From Plasmodiophora brassicae (Eukaryota > Endomyxa > Phytomyxea > Plasmodiophorida > Plasmodiophoridae), in the NCBI GenBank assembly GCA_039704465.1, contig JASFAU010000004.1, forward strand, positions 496,001 to 560,000: a stretch of DNA of 64,000 nt, in the 5' to 3' direction. The notes beneath the pieces are model-generated. The model made no database searches, was not told the origin of the DNA, and saw nothing but the letters and a program-made list of their open reading frames with translations. The translations under genes were made by a program, and so were the position numbers. Shown here in pieces: positions 41,392 through 53,499 of this stretch (the first letter of the stretch is position 1; every line of letters starts with the position of its first letter).

Positions 41392-43060
41392 ATGCCGGCG
41401 ACACCGACCGAGCGCATCGTGTATAGCAAGGCGGAACTGCGCGCCCTGTCGTTGGCGCCGGCGGCCAACGTCAAACCCGCTGATCTTCTCCATGTCGTCG
41501 ACAGGTACGCGCGCCCCGTTGCAGATGATGCCGTGGCGTGTCGGTTAACGGCCACAATCGCCGCAGGGTCAGAGTACGGCCGCATCATGCCCAGGAGGAC
41601 AGCCACGCGACGAAATCGTCCCGGTCGCGAACCCGGGCGGCGTCCCACAGTCAGTAGTCGCGGGGGTGTCGGCTGCGGTATCGTGCTGATCTGTATCGGT
41701 GCGATAGTATCGGGATCGTCAGGCTCGGGCGCGCGTTGGTCCAAACATGATGGCGTCAGGCATTCCTCGTCGAGCAGCGTGACTCTGTCCAGGTGCCTGG
41801 CGTTGTCTGCTTGCCGCCCGTGATTGCTGATTGCCCATGCGATATAGCCGGCATTGGGACTCCCAGCAACGCGACAGGCCGGCTGAGCGGACGACGTCGG
41901 ACCGTCGCGCGGGCAACCACCATGGCCTGCGAGACGACGACGATGCAGAAGCGCCGGAATGGGCAGATGGCACTGTGAACTTCACCGAGAACTTTGATTT
42001 CAGCCAGGCCATGCTGGACCGGGACCGGCCTGCTGTCGCCGCGCCAGCGCCCACTGTCGAACCGACTCCCCCGCCGGTGCCGACGTCCACGAGGTCGCGG
42101 TTCGCGTTTGCAACCGGTGTCGAAGAGGAGCAACAACGACAAGAGCAAGCGCCCGTGCGTGCTACTCGTGTGGCTGCCGACCTGTTCAGACGACTGAACG
42201 TGGTGTAGGCCCCGTCGACATCGCCGACGCAGGCGCAGGGGAAGGATGACTCGACGCCGCCCGCCCGATCTCGGTTCAAGTTCGTGATGGATAGCTCGCC
42301 CGAGAAACCTGCTGCTGCTGCTGCTGAACAGCAGCCAGTCGCCCCACATTCGGAAGCGCGGTCTCGGTTCGGCTTCGTTCTTGACAATTCGCCCGAGGTG
42401 CAAAGACGGCCGTCACCGCCAGCACCACCCTCCGTTGACATTGGCCGTCCGTACGCTCAGCCGTTAGTGCATCTTCCACCCTGCTTGCGGCCGGCGCACG
42501 CTGACAATGTGGATAGAGATGCATCCGACGCCTCGCATCCAAAGGGCACGCCAATCGAGGTCAACGCGATGTTCCAGATGTTTGCTACTATGTCCACTGC
42601 GAGTAACCTGCCTCCGCCGCCTGTGCCACCACCGGCCCGCTATCCTCCTATGCACTATGTGCCACCGCCCCCACATTTCCCGATGCCGACTCGAGCTATG
42701 CCGCCGCCTCCTCTCGCGGCGTACGCCCCAGTTCCCGTCGCTGCCGCGTCGGCGTCGTCTCCAACTGCTGCCCAACCGGCAATCGCGCCTGTTGCACAGG
42801 CCCGAACGACCCGACGAGGTGTCCCGTTGGCTAATGTCCCTGCGCGCACTGCTCCGCCGGCCTACGTCAGATCATATATGCAACTAACCGATCAGCCGGT
42901 GTCTGGTGCCGTCCAGGGCGGCTATGCGCCACCTGGCCTGATCGTGCACCCAGGGCGTGCCGCGCCCCCGTTAGCGCCGTTCCCGACACAGGCCCCACGA
43001 TATCCACCACAGCCACAGGGCGGCATGATCCCATTCAGACAAACAGGAGCGCCACTCTAG
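41392..43060 (+). CDS. putative eIF4E-binding, 4E-T-like Pro-rich protein
   Basis: ATG 41392 gives MPATPTERIVYSKAELRALS. The YSKAEL block fits the Y-x4-L eIF4E-binding motif and sits near the N-terminus as in 4E-T. Later exons hold EAPEWADGTVNFTENFDF (the family often has a W-rich acidic block here) and then three related short segments, RSRFAFATGVEEE, RSRFKFVMDSSPE and ARSRFGFVLDNSPE. The last 250 residues are Pro-rich (PPPPVPPPARYPPM). Introns lie between (one acceptor at about 41868). Known role of 4E-T: bridges eIF4E to decay factors in P-bodies. The short eIF4E motif is the main evidence, so the assignment is tentative. Confidence 0.5.
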
Positions 43061-43160
43061 CCCCCCCGTTTGGCAGAGTTGAGAATTCGCGCCCGGCCCC
43101 ACCAGTTATTCAACCACTTATACACAGCTCGGTCGAGCGCGAATTACGAAATCGGCCTTA

Positions 43161-46100
43161 TCATTGTATTGGTGAATGTCGTGAGATTTGTCGAATGTGG
43201 ATGAGGCGTTGTACAGGGAAATAGAACATTCGCGGCTCAGCGGATTCATCCCGTCTCTGGTCGACCAGGAACCGCATCCGGTTGATAGCGAATACCCCAG
43301 GGTGCGTGAACGTGGCCTGCAACGCTATCGTGATCGACTGCTCCGGCTCTGTGGCATGGGGCATCACTGGTTCGTTCCAGATGACATGCGGGCAGAGCAG
43401 GTCACCTAGCGATATGCCGCTTCGACGGGTGCAACCTGCCCAGAAGGATCGCCCACGAGTGCATGGTGTACTGATTGTTGCAAATTTGCGCTCCCTGCAT
43501 CGGTTCGTCATCGTCAATCCCCCACGGCGCAAGTCGCCTTACTCTGTGTCGAAATACGTCTCCGGATTGAGTGTTTCGAAAGCGAACGAAACCGATTCCC
43601 TGCTTCCGTTGAAAATCTTGACTTCAACGGGGACACAGGCGAGCCTGCAAATGACCAGTTAATACAGGCATTAGGGCATTCAACGCGGTCGCGTCGTACG
43701 GAGCAACATAGAAGTCATGATCAACCTCGGAGGAGAAATCGACCGAAATTCGCAGGGGACATCCTGCCTGAGGCGTCGCTTCAGAGTGGTCAGCGACCCG
43801 ACTTATGACGGCGCCTCGCCTCGATCCGTCGTCTGTACTCCAGAACAACACGAAGTCCAGTACGCCATCCTTGGCAGGAGAATGCCGGAACCAAACGAGG
43901 TCGGAATTGCCTGTTCAGGGCCAACAATTGGGAACGTAAAATGCGACCTAAACACAGAACACGCTACCTGTGGCTGTTGGACTGGGCGACCTTCCTCGGC
44001 ATTCAATGACACTTCTGGGCGAAGGGCCCGCCGACGGTTTGACGATCGTGTGAAACGAGAACTCTTGCCCGGGTTGAATTACCCGGTCAGTATCACCAAG
44101 CTCGTCAACATCGCAGGGACGCGAACCACTTTGCAGCAATACGAGGCGGTCGAGGACCATGTTTCCATCATCAGTCTCGTTGCCGACAATGAACTCAACA
44201 GCGCGATGCCTTGGAAGGTCGAATGCGCTCCGACAGCTTCCATCGACTCGGATGGAAGGAATTACCGAGACCGTCCACTTCAGATGCGCCGTCCGGAATG
44301 GAATGGCCTTGTCTCCTCCCGTTGAATATCGGAGAAGGAGCCGAATGTCGTGCACTCCTTCGTCTCCACCACGCAAGGATACCGCGATTCGATTTCTGTG
44401 GCAGTAGTGTCACCCAAACATACGTTCAGGAAGGAGGCGTTCCTTACATCCCGCTGCATAAGCGTATCGGGTCTTTGACAGTTGCAAACTCTTGTTTGGA
44501 AGACTTCACGAACAACTGGACGCCATCAGTGGCAGACTGTGCTATAATGATCCCCGAAGTAAGCTCGCCAAACCGTAACTCGTCTGGAAACGACTCCAGG
44601 GAGAATGACACATGAGCCAGCGGGGGTCGACACTCCCGCACTTCAAATGACAGCGGCCTGGCAGGGCTTTCTTGCGGACGGTATGGAACACGAGACAGAC
44701 CGCTCTGCACCCATCGTTGGACCCTCGCCTTTTGAGACGTGGCTGAGAGATCTGAGGGAAACCTTTAGGGCAATGGCCGATCGGGACGTCAACAGACCCA
44801 CCTGCTGTAGCATACGGGATGGTAACCCTGGCAATAACCATGTCAAGAAATATCCAGGTAAGGCCTCGGATCAGGACGGTCCCAGGATGTTTGGGGACAA
44901 TGGACATCACGACTGTCGTTGTTTCCAGCGGCGGCAGGTCCAAATCCGTTTCAGAGAGCTCCAGTGAGCCGACATCTCGGTCCAGCTAAATGTTTAATCA
45001 GGAACGTGCTGAGACAGGCATGGGACCAAGTACCTACCGGCGTGAATTCGCAGTCCAAACGCAAACGCCTTAGGGATACGGCAATAGCGAGAGGGTTACG
45101 AATAGTGCACGTGACGGAGACAGACGATCCTAGAGGAAGCGTTTGATTCCAAAAGCACAGCGACCATATGTTTGACAAGTCTGCATGAACCCGTTAGAGA
45201 GTTCGCTCATGAGCGGGAGCGCAGTAATGCAACACACCAGCATCCGCGTATGCAGAATAATTTGACCAGACGTCGGACTCAACAGCAAGAGGAATCTCGG
45301 ACGCTTCACCGAATACGAACTGGTCAAAGGTGAAGCAAGGGACATCCAGACTAGAGAACCGATGAGTGCACGATGTTGTTCAAGCCGGAAGTACATACTC
45401 AATGGGGGTCGTGGTAAGCGTAGTATGCTTGAAGACAATGAGGAACTCTTTGAAGAACGTTTCTTGTCGGGTTTGAGACTGTCGGCCGCCGCCAAGCAAC
45501 CGGACAAAGTGTTGCAGTGACCCATTATAGTCGCCGCAATTGTACAGCTCACGTCCAAGCTTGAACCTGATGTGATCTTCGATATGAAGCCAGTTATGGC
45601 CCTCGTAGACACACAGTGCATCCGAGTAGCAGCGGATCGAGTTAGACCTCAAACCAAGTTTCGTATAGAGATGCGCAGCACGGACGAGGAAGAACGCATA
45701 CTCTCGACACATTGGAGGTTGGGCGCTCACCCAGACCAGAGCCGCCTGCTCCATGAATAGGGCCGCTACATTACGTGATCAGCAAACGTTGCGATAATTG
45801 AACAGCGGCACGCCACCGACCCAACTCCGAATTGTCGCGTGTTCCGAGTCGAACCAGCCAGCTTACAGCATGCCGCGCTAGACCAGGAATGCTTCGTGCC
45901 AAGATGGCTTCCCAGCCAACAACCTGAGCGGCTGACGCGAACATCCCAAGCTCAAGGTAGCCCTTTATGGCCGCCTCGAAGCTGGACTCGATTTCACGAA
46001 CGCTGTCCCCACGTCCTGTCAATGAACTACCTCACATACAACCCCACCAAGCAGGTGACGACCTTATCTGCGCAAACGCGTCACTGATGGAGAGGGATGC

Positions 46101-47411
46101 CACGCAAACGGCCGTTCCCGCCTCAGCGCGGGCCAATTCGCCCCGCAAGCGGTCCTTACCGCGAGCATCAGCTGAGGCAGCTCGAAAATACTCCAATGCA
46201 AGATGTATGTCTCCCATAAGGTATGCATAATCTGAAAGCTGTCGCAAAGTGAGCGTATACCTCGCGAGTCTGTCGAAATCTGCAAGTACAGACCTGGCGT
46301 GTTTGGACCTCAACCGGTGCTGAAGGTTGTGCTACCGGTGCTGCCGTTGTGTCTGAGACAGCATAATGAGGTCAACATTCGCCCTGCCGATCCAGCTTCA
46401 TCCCCAATTACCAGGTCTCGACGGACGCTGTCGAGGACGGAAGAAGCTTGTCAGCTGGTTCCGAAACCCCTTGCGAATTGCAACAATCGAGGAGAAGAGC
46501 GCACAGATGCGGGATGACATCTGCGGAATGATTGCAGACCGCAGTAGGTCGTGAACGAACTGGTGCACGGCCGGCGATTCCGCGGATAACTCGGATTCGA
46601 GCATCAACGTCGAACACAGCCCGGGATCGAATGCCCTCCTCATAGCTTCGAGGCCGGTACGCGCCCGTTGGGACAGTCCCCCCGTATCGTGATCGGAAGG
46701 GGTACATAGTAGAACGAACCGTGTCTTGTCAGACGTTAATAAAGCAATCGATTTGTAGAGCGAGAAGCGCACGACGTACCTGGACACCATAGTCCGGGCA
46801 AATATCGGAATAGACATTGGGCTTTGCCAAGGCCTTATCGCGGAGCTGGGAGAACACCCTGACAGGATCAACCTCATCCTGCGCCCAGATTTCAGGTAGA
46901 CGCAAACAGCAGGGCGCGCGAACGCATCACCTCTGTTGCGACACACAGGCAGCAGACCGGCTCTTCAACGAAATGCACTGGATTGTACAGGAGAGCGTCG
47001 TTGAGGTTGCGCATGAACAGGGCGAACCAAGGAGTGGGGTCGTTTGCCAGGCTCATGAAGTCGCTGACGTCATTCTCGTCGCGTATGACGACGTCTCGAC
47101 GGAAATCGGGAAACTCGGAGACCGATGGGATCATTGGCGGCCCGGGATGGTCGAACAGGCGCGACACTGGAATGAAACGGACCGACAGGGAATCGAGCTC
47201 GAACGTTCGGGTCGCTGACTGGAACATGAACTTATCTGAGCGCGGACCGTCATTCGGCAGCACTGACAGCAAACGTCCCAGGCGACTGACCGAGCACGTA
47301 CACGCTGCGATTCGCCTGGAACACTTGGCATGGCGTCAGGTTGTGATCCTCGAACCGCTGCGTGACTCGGTCGGTGACAGCCAGGGCGACAATTAAGTCC
47401 CGGTCCTCCAT
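43161..47411 (-). CDS. TRAPPC8: TRAPP complex subunit TRAPPC8 (Trs85)
   Basis: ATG 47409-47411 starts MEDRDLIVALAVTDRVTQRF. Exons then give DPTPWFALFMRNLNDALLYN, HFVEEPVCCLCV, QFVHDLLRSAIIPQMSSRI with VAIRKGFRNQLTSFFRPR (family-conserved), LRQLSDYAYLMGDIHLALEY and AASADAR (helical repeat), PPMCREYAFFLVRAAHLY and HNWLHIEDHIRFKLGRELY. These are followed by beta-rich C-terminal domains with MSIVPKHPGTVLIRGLTW and THPGVFAINRMRFLVD. This order runs the length of TRAPPC8. Known role: Trs85-type subunit of TRAPPIII, Rab1/Ypt1 activation in ER-Golgi transport and autophagy. The gene uses many short introns; the last exon ends at 43161. Confidence 0.9.
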
Positions 47412-47728
47412 CGTCGTCAGCGACCGATCGCCCGCTCCCCACCTATCCGTCGCGATGCCGTCGTCGATTGATCAACCGACAGCCCTCATTGCGAATTTCG
47501 ATGCGGCACCCCAAAAAAATGGCATGGAAAATTGACTGCACCGCCCTGCCAAATGGAACGACGAAACACTTTGCTCTGTTCCAGGGTGTCTGCGTATACG
47601 TGTGCCAGTCTCGGACTCAAATGCCGAATGCAGAGATGGCAGCCTTTATCACGGGGCAGTATGGGGAGCATGTTCTGGGACAGGATAACGCTTGCGTGTC
47701 GTCGTTCCGGGTATCGTCGGAGGGTTCA
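47412..47728. other. intergenic, 317 bp
   Basis: It holds the 5' flank of TRAPPC8 and the 3' flank of the CPSF6-like gene, both on the minus strand. I see no further gene. Confidence 0.5.
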
Positions 47729-49379
47729 TTATCGACGACGCCGGCGACGGCCCCCGGCGCGAACTGATGGGGATGGCACTGCGGGCAGCGACGGCGATTC
47801 CTGCCGCGATCGTTTCCGGGAGTGTGGCGATTCGCGGGCGCCGGCCCTGGACGGCGGGGATCGCGACCGCGGACGAGGTCGGTCTGCTCTCGTGGGCGGC
47901 TTCGCCTTGGGACCTGCATTCTTCTCCCGCTCCTCCAGAAGTTCACGTCGCCGCCTGGCTTCTGCCTCGCGTTCCGCCTTGGCCTGAGTGGCAAGTCGCT
48001 CTTGCTCCAGAAGGCGCTGCTTTTCCTCGTCGACAGGAGACGAGGGCGCTGATGCACCACGACCATTGCTGGCCTTGGAAAGGTCTTCGTCCCCAGCATT
48101 CCGATCCCGTTCACGGGACGACGTTCGACTTCGTCGCCGGGCATCATCACTCTCGGGACCTGCCTTCGCAGCAGGACCATTACCTGTTACGCCATCGTCG
48201 CGGCGCCCATCGCTGCCGCGTCGCCCATCGCTGCGCCTAGGTGAAGGGCTCCGACGCTCCGGACGAGACCGACCTGCCCGCGCGACAGATGCAGAACGCT
48301 CCCCACGACCTCGAGGTGATTCGCCTCGCCCGCGCTGTTCGGGTCCGTCCCGTGAGCGTCTGGATCGATCGTCACGGTCGCGACGATCTGCACGTATATC
48401 GTGACCACGCTCAGGGCGGTCTCTAGGGCGGGACTCCCGCTCACGTCTCGTTCGCAGGTCGTGTTCACGCTGCGCACGATCGTCCCGTTCACGCCTGGAG
48501 CGCTCTTCGCGATCACGATCGCGCTCCCGTGTCGCATAGTCTTCACGTTCGCGCTCCCGCCTGGCATGATCTTCGCGATCCCGTTCCCGTTTGGCGTGAT
48601 CGTTGCGCTCGCGTTCCCGCTTGACGCGGTCGTGTCGTTCTTTTTCGCGTCTCGCTTGCTCTTCGCGCTCGCGTCGGGCCTTCTCGTCGCGTTCGCGCCG
48701 GTGTTCTCGCTCACGTGCTGCACGGTCGTCCCGCTCCTGGCCCAAGGATGGACGGTCGCTGTCACGCCGATGGCGGCCGTCTCTGGCAGGCGACCGATGC
48801 CGAGGGACAGGCGACTTTCTTACAGGTGGTTTGCTTCTCGGTGCTTCCTTAATAGGAGACTTGACTGGACTTGCCGGAGCGGCGTCGGGAACGTTGCTGG
48901 CTCTCATCAGTTTGGCTTGGGCCGGTCTGCCATTAACAGGTCGGTTATGCAAAGCGACGACAGCACGAAGTGCCGCATCGGATGACTGGAACGTGATCAT
49001 AGCGACGCCAAGCGATTTCCCGTTCTTCACGGCGGCCTCAAAGTCGATCCCCGAGATGACACCGCACGACGACAGCAGGCCCCGCAAGTCGTTCTCGCTC
49101 GTCCACCATTGAAGGTTCCTGGAAATTCCCCCATGAGCATTACGGTCGTTATTCGGCGCAGCAACAACGACCGCACTTGACAATGATCGTTTTCAGTCCG
49201 GTATCGACAATGGGGGCGGATGCGATCTCGGGCGCCAGCGGCTCAATGGTCTCGTGGAACCGCTCGAAATCCGTGGTGGCATCCGGTGCAGCAGGGGCCG
49301 CGGGTGTCTCGGCGGGCGCTGCCTGCGCCTGGGTTGGGAACAACGCCGCGTCGTCATAGAGCCACGACATGGCTGCCAC
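47729..49379 (-). CDS. CPSF6: CPSF6/CFIm68-like pre-mRNA cleavage factor subunit
   Basis: Exon 1 starts at 49379 (MAAMSWLYDDAALF, acidic, as in CPSF6/7). A 57-bp intron (GTGCGGTCG..TTCCAG) joins GLKTIIVK to NLQWWTSENDLRGLLSS in phase. The RRM has IIVKNLQWW as its RNP2-type strand and KSLGVAMITF as RNP1; NLQWWT and LHNRPVNGRP are specific to the CPSF6/7 group. The remaining 350 residues are an RE/RD/RS-rich charged domain. Known role: large subunit of cleavage factor Im in 3'-end choice and poly(A) site selection. The Arg-rich part creates long spurious frames on the other strand. Confidence 0.88.
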
Positions 49380-50568
49380 ACGCCGTGTGCAGCCACGGAG
49401 ACCGTGGCCCGGGAATGCCGAATGCCGTTTCCTGGACTACTACCTGCGCGTCGCCCCTCAACCGCATCATGGCTTCGAGCCGTATCGGGCCACTGACAAA
49501 ACCTGCAGCCTGCACCGGAGGTTCCAGAACGCGAATCCGCTTGCATCCGATCACCTGACTCTACGATTAAAGGGTTTGAGCGCAATCGTAGGTACCTACT
49601 TGATTTGAATCCCGTCAGGTCCATCGGGGTGCAACCTTGAGACTGGTGGACCAGTTCCAGGCTCAAAAGACAGAATCCGAACGCAGGTGGCTGGACGTGC
49701 TGGGAGTTCGCCACCTTGCCCAAAGCGTCCTCCCCTTGTGAATGCTGTGTTCCGCAAGTGAGATGTGCACTAAATCACAAAGACGGCTGTTTGTGCCGGT
49801 TCAATACAAGACATCATGGTGTTACAGTGATTCTGCAACAGATAAAGCATCGGTCTCATATGGTTGTGTATAAACCGCTTGGCTGTGGATGGCCAGACGT
49901 CAGATCTTTGTGACCTCTACCTTCCCATGCAATCGTCGCTTCATCGGAATCGGCTTTGTCTTCACCTTCCCACTGTGGGTTTCGTCATGTGCCATCAGCC
50001 CATCACTCTTACTTCCCGAATGTCGGGCCTGTTCGTGTTCCCACACTTATCCATGTCGAATGATCGAACGCGCTCCTGGCACGGCCTCTTGTACAGCGTC
50101 TAGTGGCATCGTTAGCCTTTGCAGAAGAGTATCGTAATCATCGCGAAGTCGGTGTCGTCATTCAGACTTCAATGCAACGCTCATAATCACACGATCTACG
50201 ATCGTGATCGCACTTTGTGGCAGATATCAAGTACGCCTGGAAATAAAGTGGCTCGCGTTGATATACCTAAGTAGCTGTTGGAATCGCTGCAGAGGCTAGA
50301 CGGGTGATTCGTTGGACATCAGTGCAGCGAAAGGCCAGGGCGCCAGCGTTGCTTCGGAATCCCAAACTACGCTGGGTCAACATATGCTTCAGTCTCCATT
50401 GTTGTGGCTTGCCGAATCGATTTCGCGGACAGCCGCAGAAAACCCCCCGTTGTTTTACCTGCCGCCCGCCAAGTAGGAATTCCTGGAAGAAAGTCACTAT
50501 ACCGGGTACCCTCATTGACGAATGAATATACGACGGCCTATGGTGTGAAATTCATTTCTTGGGAAAGT

Positions 50569-50605
<37 letters not shown>

Positions 50606-50659
50606 ACCTTTCGGTTTCTCGGGCAGTCGTTCCGGTCCGGGGGAGAGCGTACGTAGTGG
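49380..50659. other. gene-poor stretch, about 1.3 kb
   Basis: Composition becomes more AT-rich between about 49700 and 50300 than in the flanking genes. No frame makes sense and I find no tRNA fold. It ends with the CT microsatellite at 50570-50603. Possibly an old insertion. Confidence 0.4.
50570..50603. repeat. (CT)17 microsatellite
   Basis: About 34 bp of uninterrupted CT dinucleotide, 57 bp beyond the stop of the UIM-PUB gene (on its 3' side). Polypyrimidine on the plus strand, GA repeats in the sense of the gene. Confidence 0.95.
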
Positions 50660-51854
50660 TTATTCATCTGGGAACAATACGGAAACGGCGTCGAGAAGAA
50701 TTTGTAAATTGCTGTATTCAGGAGCGTAAGTACAGTACCCATAGACAGAGTTAGGCTTAGGTGACCTGATGGGAACTGAACGGTCAAACTCGAGGAATGC
50801 ATCGCCGTCGCGCTCTCTCTGGACAAAGCCTGCAGCCTGCACCAGATGTGAGCGCCCCAGGCCACACCCTCTAATCCACGTTGGACGCGTACCATAAGTG
50901 CTTCGAGCGCATCTGACCCGGCATTACGAACGGATTCATTGCTCAGGCGCAGTCGACGGTACTTTGGATCCAGGTCCATCTGGTCGTTGTACTTGATGAC
51001 TGCGACACGCCCAACGCGATTCAGATACGAGTCAGCTAGTGTACACAGAGACGTCTTACTGTTTCGGCAAACAACCTTGAGGAACGATATTGCGCCGGGT
51101 GGCGCGTCGCATAGGATTGCCACTGCGTCGTGAATGACAGCCGCCTGAGAATGGTCGGTTGGGGGCGGCGTCTGTTGAGACGAAATGCCATCGGCACGCC
51201 CCATTTGCCGCCCTACAGAAGCACTGCACCCATTCTTCAAGTGCATATTCAGGCTGGTTTGGCTCTTGAATTCCTGACCGCAAAGCATGCACGTTTTCAG
51301 CGATGGGTCCGACAGACCTGCCTGCTTTGGCAGTAAATCGTCAACATTGACTGGACCCCGCTGCTCCAGTTTAATCAGAACACCCAGACTAAGGCGGCAT
51401 CGCATTGGCATACCTGCGCTGCTGTTGACGTCGACGCTGTTGTTCGCGACGACGCCGACGACGACGACGCTGACAGCGACCGTCCATGATCGGTCTTCGT
51501 ATGAAGGTTCAGGCTGGTCTGGCTCTTGAACCCTCGGCCACATACATTGCAGACTTTCATCTTGTCGGCGTGCGCAGCGGGCGATGGTTCGTCCTGGCTG
51601 AACACCAGCTCCATATTCCGGTCCCGTTTCGCCTTGACCTGCTGGTCCATCGCAGCTGTGCGCTTACCCAATCGCGCTTCAGCGGCCGCGGCCACTCGCT
51701 CCCGGATTGGATCCCCCGAGGCGCGGACGTCCATCCGGGATCGTTCCATAGCGATCCGTAGCTGCTCGTCCTCGGTCAGACGGCCAGCATCGCGCTGCGG
51801 CACAGAGCCATACCCGGACGGACCCGACCGGCTTGTGGATTCCGAGTTCCCCAT
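50660..51854 (-). CDS. UIM - C2H2 - C2H2 - PUB domain protein, probably myristoylated
   Basis: ATG 51852-51854 gives MGNSESTS, an N-myristoylation consensus. Residues about 28-43 are a ubiquitin-interacting motif (EDEQLRIAMERS). Then CNVCGRGFKSQTSLNLHTK is C2H2 finger 1; an intron (GTATGCC..AAGCAG) joins AQ to AGLSDPSLKTCMLCGQEF and SQTSLNMHLKNGC, finger 2. A PUB/PUG domain follows: LADSYLNRVGRV, DPKYRRLRLSNESVRNAG; an intron in it (GTACGCG..TGCAG) joins EALM to AAGFVQRERDGDAFLEFD, and a last one joins PIS to NLQILLDAVSVLFPDE. PUB domains bind the p97/VCP tail. The combination (lipid anchor, ubiquitin binding, p97 binding) suggests an ER- or membrane-linked degradation adaptor. Confidence 0.82.
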
Positions 51855-52417
51855 CAGTCCATCACGTTTTCTGTGTCGATCATGCGCCGGGAACGCAATC
51901 GGCAAACGCCACGGCAGCGCTTAGCCGGGCCCAGGTTTTTGCCAGCGGCAGCGCTTTTTAGGATCCGTTTTTGCCTGACGCAGCGCCCTTTTTTCCGCCG
52001 CGTCGCTATTCGATGAACCTCGGGCAGAGTCTTCGTAGGCACACGACATGTCATTGGATTGACCGATCGGACAACTGGTGGGTTCCTGCAGCTGATATGG
52101 GTTGCCGTACGTCTTCGATGATCCCGCGCTTTCAGTTGCAGTAGATGTCGATCGCGCGCAGAGCCCGCCCTACATTGCTGCCGGCTGTCAATCGAAACGG
52201 TTTACCCAACGGAAAACCCACTGCAGCCTGCAGCATTATTATAGGCAGGACACCAGGCGGTTCGCGGAACATTCGCTGGAGGCTGCCGATGGTTCACTGG
52301 CGGGTCAGCGCACTTTTGTAAGCGTCCCCTGGCGACAACGAACACGTGCCAGGTGTTCGGTGACGCAGCGAAGCACATTAGAAGCCTGTCCAAGTTTCGT
52401 GTTCTGGTATAATCAAG
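51855..52417. other. intergenic, 563 bp, with short Lys/Arg-rich minus frame
   Basis: A minus frame at 51854-52054 ends at a TGA that overlaps the ATG of the UIM-PUB gene (TGATGG). It reads RKKGRCVRQKRILKSAA and could be a short upstream ORF or an unrelated fragment; I cannot support it as a protein. The rest is the upstream region of the first PHD gene. Confidence 0.3.
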
Positions 52418-53224
52418 ATGAGGGCGACGTGCACAATTATGGCCGGCATGTGTGCTGCCGTACTGACGTTGGTTGCTGCGGATGACGATGGGTCGACTGT
52501 CGATCAGATTGCGCCTGTACCGCTCAACGTTCTGATTAACGAGTATATCGAAGCAACACAGCGGAGGCGTCTACAAGCGGAGGAAGACCGCTATCAGGAC
52601 TACAAGGACTACAATGATGAAATGGACCGCCAGGAGGCTGAGAAGCGCCGTGAGGAGGCAGGGCGACGTCACTATCTACGTTATATGCTGAGCCACCGCC
52701 TCCCCACACCCCCTGATAGTCTCCAGGATGAGTCTCCCGAGAAAAGCGTCGTTTCGGGTCCGACGTCATTACTTCCGCCACTTCCGACTGGAATCCGGTC
52801 TACCGTTGCCACCAACAATGTCGCAACAGAAATCGTTGACCAGGTGAAACCACCGGCAAACGTCGGACGAATGGTTCAACCAGTCAAACAGGACGTTCAG
52901 CATGTTGGACAAGCGGGCCAACCTATCGCAGCAGTTGCGGAACACGTTGAGGCAGCAACCGAAACGCTGGTTCGTGCAGGGACAAGGAAACGAGCGCGAA
53001 AGTATGACGTTAACCCGATGCCGGACACGTTAAGTGACGTAAACAAGAAGCGTCGGGTCGAGCGTCCGGCTAAGAAGGTGTACTGCGTTTGCCAGAAGCC
53101 GGCAGGTGGTCACGACATGATTCAGTGCGACACGTGCAACGAATGGTTCCACGACGGGTGCGTCGGGGTTAACATTGACGACTACGACGGTGACACTCCG
53201 TACAGCTGCCCGCGCTGCCGCTGA
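52418..53224 (+). CDS. signal-peptide PHD-finger protein 1
   Basis: Single exon, 268 residues from ATG 52418 (or 52439, in frame, which keeps the signal). The N-terminus MRATCTIMAGMCAAVLTLVA plus ADDDG is a signal peptide. A charged helical stretch follows (RRRLQAEEDRYQDYKDYN), then a loop-rich middle and basic clusters TRKRARK (189-195) and NKKRRVERPAKK (209-220), which look like a bipartite nuclear localisation signal. Residues 219-268 are a PHD finger: C223, C225, C237, C240, H245, C248, C264 and C267 with W243 in CNEWFHDGC, the arrangement of fingers that read methylated histone H3 tails. The combination of export signal and chromatin reader is unusual. It is a paralogue of the gene at 53911. 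Confidence 0.8.
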   Translation: MRATCTIMAGMCAAVLTLVAADDDGSTVDQIAPVPLNVLINEYIEATQRRRLQAEEDRYQDYKDYNDEMDRQEAEKRREEAGRRHYLRYMLSHRLPTPPDSLQDESPEKSVVSGPTSLLPPLPTGIRSTVATNNVATEIVDQVKPPANVGRMVQPVKQDVQHVGQAGQPIAAVAEHVEAATETLVRAGTRKRARKYDVNPMPDTLSDVNKKRRVERPAKKVYCVCQKPAGGHDMIQCDTCNEWFHDGCVGVNIDDYDGDTPYSCPRCR

Positions 53225-53499
53225 TGCAGCTCGTCTTGCTCTCCCTTATATACGATTTGTGAAATTCCGAATATCTTATCCCGTGCCTGTCGTCTGGCAT
53301 TAATAAGGTCCGTACTTAACATGGACAGTGACCGGTAAACGAATTGCAAACTGGTACAGTGGACGTTCGTCGGAGAGTGCTATGCTGCGTGTGGTGCACG
53401 TTACGGCGCCAACCGGCCAACAGTGGGGATGTCCTTGTAACGATTGACGCCGCTGCATCGTACGACTCGACTGAGGCCTCGATGTCACAGGTGGATTCC

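Noticed and set aside
48187..48985. Long open frames on both strands inside the CPSF6-like gene
   Set aside because: They result from the Arg/Asp/Glu-repeat coding of the CPSF6-like C-terminus; GC-rich codons leave few stops in the other frames.
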